From: Paraescarpia echinospica
Lineage: Eukaryota; Annelida; Polychaeta; Sabellida; Siboglinidae
Assembly (NCBI GenBank): GCA_020002185.1
Contig: CM034535.1
Coordinates: 66,912,484 to 66,976,483 of the forward strand
Reading direction: 5' to 3'
Length of the DNA stretch: 64,000 nucleotides
This document shows positions 1 to 12,000 of this stretch, piece after piece. Numbering within the stretch: position 1 is the stretch's first letter; every line of letters begins with the position of its first letter. A program made the translations under genes and the position numbers. The notes beneath the pieces are model-generated. The model had not been told where the DNA came from, searched no databases, and worked only from the letters and a program-made list of their open reading frames with translations.

Positions 1-3000
1 ACTAGAGAACTTCTTCTGAAGCTTCTTGTAGTCGTCCTGTAGACTGTAATACTGCCTCTTTAGGTCCACATTCTTTGTCTTCAGTGTCTCCACGCTGTCA
101 CTGCCATCCTTGAAGCGCTCCAGTGAGTTCTCAGAGATCTCTGGCACACAACAAACATTATAATGGATTAGATGACATGGATTATGTAATATCTCGTCAT
201 TTTGTCTCTACTACTCCACACACTGAGCTATAAACAAAGGGCAGCAATTGTCACCATTGCACAATGTGTTGAACTTACACTAGTTCACATGACCGTTTCA
301 TTTCACCATTGCACAATGTGTTGAACTTACACTAGTTCACATGACCGTTTCATTTCACCATTGCACAATGTGTTGAACTTACACTAGTTCACATGACCGT
401 TTCATTTCACCATTGCACAATGTGTTGAACTTACACTAGTTCACATGACCGTTTCATTTCACCATTGCACAATGTGTTGAACTTACACTAGTTCACATGA
501 CCGTTTCATTTCACCATTGCACAATGTGTTGAATTTACACTAGTTCACATGACCGTTTCATTTCACCATTGCACAATGTGTTGAATTTACACTAGTTCAC
601 ATGACCGTTTCATTTCACCATTGCACAATGTGTTGAACTTACACTAGTTCACATGACCGTTTCATTTCACCATTGCACAATGTGTTGAACTTACACTAGT
701 TCACATGACCGTTTCATTTCACCATTGCACAATGTGTTGAACTTACATAGTTCACATGAATTTCACCATTGCACAATGTGTTGAACTTACACTAGTTCAC
801 ATGACCGTTTCATTTCACCATTGCACAATGTGTTGAATTTACACTAGTTCACATGACCGTTTCATTTCACCATTGCACAATGTGTTGAATTTACACTAGT
901 TCACATGACCGTTTCATTTCACCATTGCACAATGTGTTGAACTTACACTAGTTCACATGACCGTTTCATTTCACCATTGCACAATGTGTTGAATTTACAC
1001 TAGTTCACATGACCGTTTCATTTCACCATTGCACAATGTGTTGAATTTACACTAGTTCACATGACCGTTTCATTTCACCATTGCACAATGTGTTGAACTT
1101 ACACTAGTTCACATGACCGTTTCATTTCACCATTGCACAATGTGTTGAACTTACACTAGTTCACATGACCGTTTCATTTCACCATTGCACAATGTGTTGA
1201 ACTTACACTAGTTCACATGACCGTTTCATTTCACCATTGCACAATGTGTTGAACTTACACTAGTTCACATGACCGTTTCATTTCACCATTGCACAATGTG
1301 TTGAACTTACACTAGTTCACATGACCGTTTCATTTCACCATTGCACAATGTGTTGAACTTACACTAGTTCACATGACCGTTTCATTTCACCATTGCACAA
1401 TGTGTTGAATTTACACTAGTTCACATGACCGTTTCATTTCACCATTGCACAATGTGTTGAACTTACACTAGTTCACATGACCGTTTCATTTCACCATTGC
1501 ACAATGTGTTGAACTTACACTAGTTCACATGACCGTTTCATTTCACCATTGCACAATGTGTTGAACTTACACTAGTTCACATGACCGTTTCATTTCACCA
1601 TTGCACAATGTGTTGAACTTACACTAGTTCACATGACCGTTTCATTTCACCATTGCACAATGTGTTGAACTTACACTAGTTCACATGACCGTTTCATTTC
1701 ACCATTGCACAATGTGTTGAACTTACACTAGTTCACATGACCGTTTCATTTCACCATTGCACAATGTGTTGAACTTACACTAGTTCACATGACCGTTTCA
1801 TTTCACCATTGCACAATGTGTTGAACTTACACTAGTTCACATGACCATTTCATTCACCATTGCACAATGTGTTGAACTTACACTAGTTCACATGACCGTT
1901 TCATTTCACCATTGCACAATGTGTTGAATTTACACTAGTTCACATGACCGTTTCATTTCACCATTGCACAATGTGTTGAATTTACACTAGTTCACATGAC
2001 CGTTTCATTTCACCATTGCACAAAGTGTTGAACTTACACTAGTTCACATGACCGTTTCATTTCACCATTGCACAATGTGTTGAACTTACACTAGTTCACA
2101 TGACCGTTTCATTTCACCATTGCACAATGTGTTGAACTTACACTTGTTCACATGACCGTTTCATTTCACCATTGCACAATGTGTTGAATTTACACTAGTT
2201 CACATGTCCGTTTCATTTCACCATTGCACAATGTGTTGAATTTACACTAGTTCACATGACTGTTTCATTTCACCATTGCACAATGTGTTGAACTTACACT
2301 AGTTCACATGACCGTTTCATTTCACCATTGCACAATGTGTTGAACTTACAGTAGTTCACATGACCGTTTCATTTCACCATTGCTCAATGTGTTGAATTTA
2401 CATTAGTTCACATGATCGTTTCATTTCACCATTGCACAATGTGTTGAACTTACACTAGTTCACATGATCGTTTCATTTCACCATTGCACAATGTGTTGAA
2501 CTTACACTAGTTCACATGACCGTTTCATTTCACCATTGCACAATGTGTTGAATTTACACTAGTTCACATGACCGTTTCATTTCACCATTGCACAATGTGT
2601 TGAATTTACGCTAGTTCACATGACCGTTTCATTTCAGCTTTCGCCATTTATGGCACTGCATGCAACAGATATTAATTTTAACAAATCTCCAGTGGTACCA
2701 CATGACAAGCGAAAAAACTCAAAGTAACTTTGTTTTTGGTAAATACTTCACCAGTTGGTAAATCAGGGGTCAATGGTCCAAGGAACTGAATGACTGTAGA
2801 GGGAGGTGAGTGACCCTTGGTGCCTCTGAGGAGACAGGCTTACAATGCTAACAATTAGCATATTAATATATAAAAAGAAAGTCACATGTGACATAATAAG
2901 TGCAAGGTCATAGTTACTAAGGCCAGATAATCTTAGAAATGCTGATGATTTTGCAGGATGTCATGTAGACAATTCTTATGTATACTTTTTTCTAACAATT

Positions 3001-6000
3001 AATATTAAATTATATAGTGAAGCAGTTTGACAGAATAAATAGGAATATTTCTGATACAAATTTGATTTTTACTGAATGTTTACTTTTTAATATCAACTAA
3101 GGATATAGATCACATATGTGATTTCTTCAGCCAAACTATTTAACTGCACAATTTTATACATTCACATTTAGAATAAAAAACACATGAATGCCGGGTTTTT
3201 TTCAAGGGACATCCTGCAAAGCCACCCCTCTCAGTATTTCTAAAAGTAACTGGTCACCATGGTTACACAAATTGCTTAATATATCACACATGACCTTCTT
3301 TTTGTATCGACATAATTCAACATAAATTGGGTCAAGATGAAATTTGTAATTTATTATTAAGTATGATAACCTATTTCATTACCAGTGTGTCCTTTTAATA
3401 GTTCTGGTCATTATGGTCCATGACATAACGACACCAAACTACGAATCAATTAGAGGATTAACAAAATGCTAAATAATGAAATCATCCTTATATGCCATGG
3501 TCCAGGGGCGCTGCTGATGACATCAGTCTCAGTACCCCCGTTTTGCGATCGTTTTGCGAAACACTGAACTTAAGATCAACTAATATCGTTTGCCATAGTG
3601 TTCGGCTTATCTTCATTTCAGCGAACAAGTTTGTTCATGTTTTATGTGTAATGTTCGTGAAATAGAAGTAATTATTTGAATACACAATATTGCTTAGCTG
3701 CTCGTGAGAATGTTGGGATTCCTTGAAGTTACTGGCTTCGTCTTTGAATTGGGGTGCGATTGGAGCGGGTGTCTGCATTGTTCTCGCGGGTGGTACAGTC
3801 GTGACCGGCAATTACTATTTTGTGTAGGATATCAGCCAGGGATAGTGTACACAGTCAACACCCCTGGCTTGCAAGAAAGAATGAAATTACTGATCTTGAA
3901 AGTATTTGTGCATTATTACCTTCCAATGTGTTGATCTCATTGCGCAATTCATCAAACTCATCCAGTTTCTGTTGGTGATGTAGGAACTCCGTCTTAAGTG
4001 TCACCAACTCCTCATCTGAGACAAAGAGGCAAAACAAGTTCTCTACATGTGGTCACTTGTTTAGTGCAATTACAAGAGACACTAACAAATTTCCCTGGAA
4101 AACAATGACTATAGCAATAATGTACCTACATAGCGATTTCTGGCAACTTACGGTCCTGTAGATTTGGAAACAGGAATGTAGGTTTTCAACTTTGTAAAAA
4201 TGTTCCTAAATTGGTTAGTTCCAAAGTTTTGCCGTTGGACCGTAGAATTCGAGTAAAGGAAACGGATTGTAAGGGAAAATTTTAACAAATCACAGAATGT
4301 TCAGTTAATTGGTGATGTACGATAGTGCACGTATACATCAACAATATACTGAAGTTTGTCAGTTTTATGAAACGACTATAAAGGGATTGTACAAAGTGTT
4401 AACCCATTAGATCCTGCAACGGCCGGCCGGCCGCTCTGTGGAGTCCTGGAACGGCCGCTGCCGGCCGCATTCAGGACCTTCTATTCAAAAAAATCCTGGC
4501 GATTAACTACTGCACTAAACGCGACCAAATGTTGCCACACTCTAGCGGATACATTTTGCAACAACACCAGTTTGTCACGTGCATGGGTTGCCATTTTGGA
4601 AATCTTGATTTTCATCGGTTTTCTTCGCGTGTGTTCATACAACTTTGCTTTCTAGCGTCATGTTTTCGGCAACTGATGTTGCCCAGATGATGTGGGATAG
4701 TGACAGCGATGATGGGGAAATGGAAGGTGGTTCTGATGTGGAAGTCGATGATCATGTAAGTAGTTTTTCTGTAAGAATTGTTGCTTTCATCGTGTAACTA
4801 AAAGTAGGCTGTCTTAGCTTAGCTTTTGGCATGGCCTGAGCTGGATTATGCTCGTTTGATGTACATCGATTCCGCCACTTGTGTTATTTTTACACTCATG
4901 TTATATAATTATGTTGATGTAATATGGATATATGACCTGTTTCATCTATATAGTGACATGTATAACTCACTTATAATAATACATTTGTCTGCTGTGTACA
5001 ACTTCTGGCAGATGTCGAGTACATGTGTACCTGGCAGCTTGCATCAGTGCGTGTCGCTGGTCTGTTCTGTTGATGTGATGATGGTTTGTAACCTTAGCAA
5101 CCAGCTATTGTGTTTATTATCTTGTTATACTATTGTTCACAATTATAATTTATTTGAACTTTGTGTCTTTTATTACAGGAGCCCGTTGTCATGTCAAGCT
5201 CGGATGAGTCTTCTGACACCCCAGAACCATCCCATTCCAGCACATCCAGCGAAGAAGTTCGAGGTCGTGGCCGAGGTCATGGCCGGGGTCGTGGCCGAGG
5301 GCGTGGCAGGGGTATGGGTCGTCCAGCCCATGGATATCCCCCAGCTGGTTGGTCGATGGCGATGCCCACTCCGCAGATCCGTCCGTTTCGTGAGAATTCC
5401 GGACCTCAGCATGACATCCCCTTCGATTCACCAGAACTCGATTTCTTGCTCGCGGCCCTTGGTCGCAACTTCTTTGCGGACATGGCGACATCAACCAACG
5501 CTTACGCTGCAGTGCACGGAGGTCGGTTGTGGACGGACACAACAGAGGATGAGATGCGCTTCTTCTTCGGGATCCTTATCCTGATGGGAGTGAACGAGCG
5601 GCCCCAGTACCGAGACTACTGGTCAACTGATCCAGCACTGAACTGCCCATACATCAGCTCCCGGATCTCGAGGAACAGGTATGAGCAGCTGATGCACTGT
5701 TTGCACGCGACCGATCCAGCGACTGAAGATCGTGCAGACAAGCTGGGAAAGGTTCAGCCATTCCTGTCAACCCTACAACAGAACTTTCCTCGTCTGTTTG
5801 CACCTGGTGTTGCCCTGTCCGTTGATGAGGCAATGATCAAGTACAACGGCCAGCTACGTTGGAAACAATATATGCCAAAGAAGCCCATCAAGTGGGGGAT
5901 AAAGTTGTGGGTGTTGTGCGATGCACGCACTGGCTACTGCTTGGCCCTTGATGTGTACACTGGGCGCGATGATCGACTAGCAGACGGCATGGGACTGACG

Positions 6001-9000
6001 TACAACGTCGTCATGAAGCTGACAACAGACTACCTTCTCCGCAACCACCACCTCTACGCTGACAACTTTTACTCCTCCCTCGCCCTGATCCGTGACCTAC
6101 ACGATGCCGACACCTACTTCTGCGGTACGATTCGGAAGAACAGTCGCGGCCTACCAAAGCAGATCTCCGACATTGCGCTGCAGAGGGGGCAGAGCGAGAA
6201 GCTGTCAACAGATCGTGACATCGTGTTCTGTCGGTGGTACGACAGACATGACGTGTTTATTGTGGCAACTAACACGACTGGCAGGGACACTGTAAAACCC
6301 CGAACCCGGTTTGCCCCAAACGAGATGGTTACGGTGCCCGAGATGATCGTCGACTACAACCGGAACATGGGAGGGGTCGACCATCTTGACCAGTTCAGGA
6401 GTTATTACAACGTCGGTCGAGCCGGGAGGAAGTGGTGGAAGTACGTCCTCTTCGGCCTGTTCAACTTCGCAATGGTGAATGCGTACATTTTGAAGTGTGT
6501 GGCAAACAGGCCAATGCCGAGCAACCACAGAGAGTGGTCACTCCTCAGCTTCAGGATGGCAGTAATGCATCAGATGTGCGATAACTTCTCTTCCCGCAAG
6601 CGAGCGGCCGTGCAATCTGTTCACGAAGTATCCCAAGTTGTCGAGAGGAATATTTTTCATGACACTATATGGTGTAACTTGAACAATAACCGTCAGAATT
6701 TTATAATTTTTTCAATGTTGCAAGGCTAACACATGTAGCTACATTTTCTTCATTTGGTTGCGTAGGGTAGTAGCATGAGTTCATTGTCAAATGTCAGTCG
6801 CAAAGTAGAATAACTTTCAAAATTTAAACAAATTTGCTATTTGTCTTTGCAAATTGTGATCAAGTGTCAACATTTTATGGCTAAATTATATTTTTATGTG
6901 TACATGCATGTGGAGAAATTAGTACTCGTCAAAATAAACACAACTTGTAATTGTCAATATTGAATAGTTTTTTTCTACAGATTTTTTAACACAAGGATGC
7001 AAAATCGCTTAAAATTTGCCAGAAATCCTGGGAACAGGAAGGCATGTTTTAATAAAATTCTGGGGCCTAATGGGTTAAAAAAATTAGACTAATAAAATGT
7101 GAACAAATAGATACCAGCTAATTGGTTCTGAACAATTATAACACAGTCTGGTTTAAGACAGCAACAATACCTCATATAAAAGAGACTGTTTTGGTGCTGT
7201 ATTTAAAAAGCACAAAGTTGTGGTTTGGGTGTTTTCCTAAATGCAGCAGAGACTGGAAAGGATTAAGGATTAAGGACTGGAAACATGGCACACGTCAGCT
7301 GCAACATATGCAATAATGGTTACTTCAAGAATGAGATTCTAAGCTTATGTTGCCCAAAGTGTAGTATAATTAATGTTGGTCTACAAATACAATATCTATA
7401 AATATGTAACACTCTTGTGGTGCTACCACCATTTGAACACATCGCTAGATCATACATTTAGAATGACATATTTTATAATAACTTGCAGTTATTATTGTAC
7501 ACTGTTATAACAACCTCTACTAAGCATCCATCTACTACTATCTGGAGGTGCGTAACCAAGCAGCATCTACCTGTAAAGCCAGTTTTCTGTGCTTTCTTCC
7601 ACAGTTTTCCTAGTTTCTTGTCGAGCTTCAGTCCTTCTCTGTGAACGTTGGCTGGATCCTTCAGATAGACATCGTTCTCATATGACTTGTCATGTCTGCC
7701 TTCGGGGATCTCATTGTGTTCCACGCCAAACCTCCGTAAGAGATCTGCAACATGCTGGCTCTGTTAGAATACGTTATTAGACAATATTGGTCAGCTACAG
7801 TTGGTGGTAGCTACTTTTGGCTATTGGCAACATTTTCTTGATTGATCACTGGTTAATTTGACCGATCAATGATCGATGGATGTTTGGATTAATCAACTGA
7901 TAAATATAACCGTTTCCATTTGTATTTCTGTAATAATTACATACATTTAATCTACAGCTCAAATTGAATTGGTTTTCTCAGAAGTGTTTACAAATTAACT
8001 CCAGTTACCTGATGTGCTGTACCAGCACAGCCACATATATAAATAATTTTTTTCTTCAAAATGTAGTTATTGAATATTCTTCAGACTTAATGTGGTCTGC
8101 TCCGATGTTTCTGTCGCTGGTTTGCCACTTTTTAGCACTTCATTGCATTTTGAATAACTGTCCAGTTTTTCTACTTTATTATATAACGTAACTTTTCCAC
8201 GAAATATATCATGTAACAAAACATGCAAATACTGTGTATAATATGCATTTTTTCCTTCACTTTTTACTCAAAAGTCGGGGTGCGTATTATACATGGTGCT
8301 AAGGCTAAACAAAATTTTCTCTGACCAATTTATTAATGTTTGCAGACCAGGATAACGCTGCTGGAAAAATAGTAATATTATCAATGTGGGCGTGATGTCA
8401 CAATCACGTAAACCACCGCAGCAATGCAGATGAAAGGCAAGAATCGCACTCACGTAACTGCATCTCTAGCCCTAAACTAGCAGCGAGAAATTACAAAGAC
8501 AAGAGCCCGGATGTCTGACATCGCAAATAACACCAACGAGCGGGAAGCGCAGCTCGGGAAGCGTCCCGCTATGATTATGATTGGCGTTCTTGAATCACGT
8601 GAATAATGCCCACGTCACGGGTCGAGTGTCATCAAGTGTGACTTCATGTTTAAAGTTGTGAATGCAAGTGTTGTGAATGTAAATAAAGACGAATGTAGCG
8701 CATGTATGCTTCACAGTTGAAAGTACCAGGTTTGCATGTAGCATTTCAGAATAGAACTTGGTGTTAATTTAACATTGAAATCAGAACGACACAATGTAAG
8801 TTCTAGCAAGCGCTGATTTAATCAGTTGCGCAATCGTCAAACTACAACACAAGTTACGCAATGCTTACACACTAGTCACTAGTGTGTAAGCATTGCAGCA
8901 ATGCCGTAACTTGCGTAGGTGACATGTTTATGATTCTGAGATGGATTCATGGGTTCAAGCAAAATATTAGAAGCGGGGAAATCGGGGATTGATGTCAAAA

Positions 9001-12000
9001 GTCGAGGTGCGTATTATACATGGTGATATAGAAATTCTATAATTTTTTTGCAAAAGTCACGGTTCGTATTATACATGGGGGTGTATTATATACGGAAATT
9101 TACGATAGGCCACACAATGGATAGAACATTTTTGAATATTCTGAACAAACTACATGTCATCGGTCGTTGGTTGACGCTTCAGCCAACAGGCATCGATTCT
9201 TATTGAATAGCTCTCAAACTGGCCACTGTTCAGTTTGTCTTTTTATACGAAGTAATTTTGTTCACATAACATACCATGTAATAATATCCAATCGTCCAAT
9301 TGTAAACAATAAAAACAACATTGGAACAATTAATTGACGGTAGTGCTGCACGTACGAGCCGGTAACCAGCGAAGGCGGTATCCTTACTTTGCACAAACTA
9401 TGTTCACAACACCTGGTTGAGTTAGTGCTGAAATGGTGGCGAATAGACGGTTTGATTTAGACAAGAAAATAAAAGAAATGTTTGTTGATGTGAGCGTTAT
9501 GTCATAATAACGTAAACCTCTTTACGAGGATTGTGTGACAGTCCGTAGCCACGACGAAGGGTGAAAATAAAATTACCTGCGCCCGGTTGTCTGACTTCAA
9601 GAAAACTGTAAACTTAGTGGCAATGCCTGCCATATTTATTCATATTCACTTGGGGCACAGCCAGAGCCTGACCTGGTTTCGCGAAGCTTGCGAACAAAGG
9701 TCAAACCTGCCAAAGGAATTTGAAATGTGGACGTTTAACGAAGATGATGTTAACTCAGAATGAATTTAGAACGCACTGCGAGCATTACAAACTCCTGATG
9801 TACGAACTACGAATGAATTAAGAATCTTTTTATGTTTTGCAAAATACAAACGTTTCGTGAAACTAGCCCTGGACCACGATGTTGGAAACGGTTTCACGAT
9901 GCGAGAACCAATCCTTCATATGACAATGCCAAACTTAAATCGATTCATGAAACTTGTATCGTTACAATGCAAACTCCAAGCTAAAGTGCACTCTGGATAC
10001 ATCAAGCCTCTAGTGTCCCATGGTAATAGTACTAATACTTCTAGTTATCAGAAGTTCCACTTACCATGTCATGTTTTAGTGCCTCATTTATAGATATAGG
10101 CTTGGGATCGAGGAAAAAGATCAACTTAGGTCATAAACTCGTAACTAAGCAAACATTTACTAATTCGAGTTTGAGTTATCGGTAGTGCGCTGTATATAAA
10201 TATCCGCAAAACTATTCATATGTTGTAAGATTATATTTAGAGTTACATCATTTTCATCAGATATTCATCACTGACAATGTTTCGTATTTCAATTATTGCT
10301 TCATATTGGATAAACACTTTGCAAAACCTGGCGCTGGTCGATGTCCACTTGTTATCTCGTACACCCGCTTTTAGTTTATATTGTTTGGATAATTTTTGCA
10401 TGAGGGGGGCGATAATGCGGATCTACGTAAGCGTCCATGTCTGCATAACCGCCCACCCCCACTTTTATAATATATCGACCTAATCGCCCATGGGCGATAA
10501 TGTGGTCAAATACGGTATATATAGATCTAGATTTTAATTAGAATCTGTACGTTACAAAGGCCTGACTATAATCAGGATCTCACCATCAATTGCAACTGCC
10601 ACCGAAGCTTCATAATAATAATATAACAAGCAGTGGTAGTGGTGGTGACAAACCGATATTTATCATAACAAGCCCCGATATTTATCATAAGTGACTAAAT
10701 AATGGTTTGACGTCTTTGATCTGTACTTTCTGCTCTGCTGCTACAATCTCTTGCTGAGTACTCAGTACCATCTATCAAAGTGAATGAAAATATCAGTAGA
10801 AAAAATTGGTGAGCTGCAGCAGACCAACTGGGATTGGGGCGGTTATACTACGTGTTTAAAAAGGGTAATTTACAAACCATGTAAGCGGTTTCTGACCATC
10901 GCTGCATGTTCGCCATCCTCATCAAAGCCTTCAGCTTTCTTCGTCTTCGCATCAATCTCGAGTTTGTCTTGAATCTTTAGCTCTGCGTACAGGTCAGCCA
11001 AAATATCTGGCTTCAGTTTCTGCAACAGAAAGGTGTAAACAAACGCTGTACATACACTGTACAGTATGCCTGCCAATTCTACCAGAAAATCCGGTTTTCA
11101 CGGATTTTGGGTGTATCTCCAGGTCTCCCAGATTTCCGCTGAAAATGTTCACTAGCACCCCCCCATCTTTCGATGTCTTGACTGGAGCCGGCACAGAGGA
11201 GAAGCTGAAAAGCTGAAGTTACGGCGGTGTGGCAGCAAAAAATATCGCCGCGAAAAATGTTCAACCAAGGGGTGAAGAGACACAATGGAATAACTCCTCT
11301 GCTGCTCCATCATTGTTTCGTTGAGCAGATATTTCTAAAGCAAATTCAGTTGTTTGTCTTCTTTTTGTGCACAAAGACAGCATTCATGTGTGGGACACAA
11401 TGGGGTTACAACTGGCTTAATTGCTGACCCATCATTGTTTCACTGAGCAGATACTTCTAAAGTGAATATTGTTGTTTGTCGTCTTCTTCTGCACTAAGAC
11501 AGACATAGTTCTGTCCCCCATTAAATGCGAACATGAATGTTTTTTAGCATGCGTCAATGGCGGATGGAAATGTAAATTTTATGAGATGATTAATGTGTAG
11601 TTTTGTTGACTGTGAAAGGTGTGTGCAATTGGAGGGCAGACATGGTTTTTGCCCCCCCCCCAGTAATAGGCGATGCAGCAGCGAAAAAATCCCCCTGTGT
11701 TCGGATGTCATCATTTCAGCTGAGACAGCGGAGAGAAGTTGGAGAAGGTAAATTGACAGCAGCAGCGCGACATAAAAAATCAAATTTTCAACAGCACTGT
11801 CTCCCCCATGTTCGGATGTCATGAGTTCACAGCCAAAACAGTGAAGAAGCACTGAAGTTACAGCGGCGCAGTGGCGAAAAACTTCCAACAGCACCCCCTC
11901 CCCATCCTTTGATGTCACAGTCGAGCCAACCGAGACATATGCGGCGGAAAAAATTATTCAGTGGTGCTGAAGCTCTGGTAGCCCCCCAATATGAATTTGG

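Noticed and set aside
251..2636. CRISPR-like array
   Set aside because: The repeats are contiguous 52-bp units without unique spacers, in an animal gene intron.
4826..5584. 252-codon plus-strand ORF beginning [13 protein letters not shown]
   Set aside because: Its first half is the transposase intron and its second half is an alternative frame of the piggyBac exon 2. The spliced frame explains the sequence better.
10870..11285. Several overlapping minus-strand ORFs near 11 kb
   Set aside because: Only 11019-10878 is the LRPAP1 exon; the rest are intronic repeat sequence.
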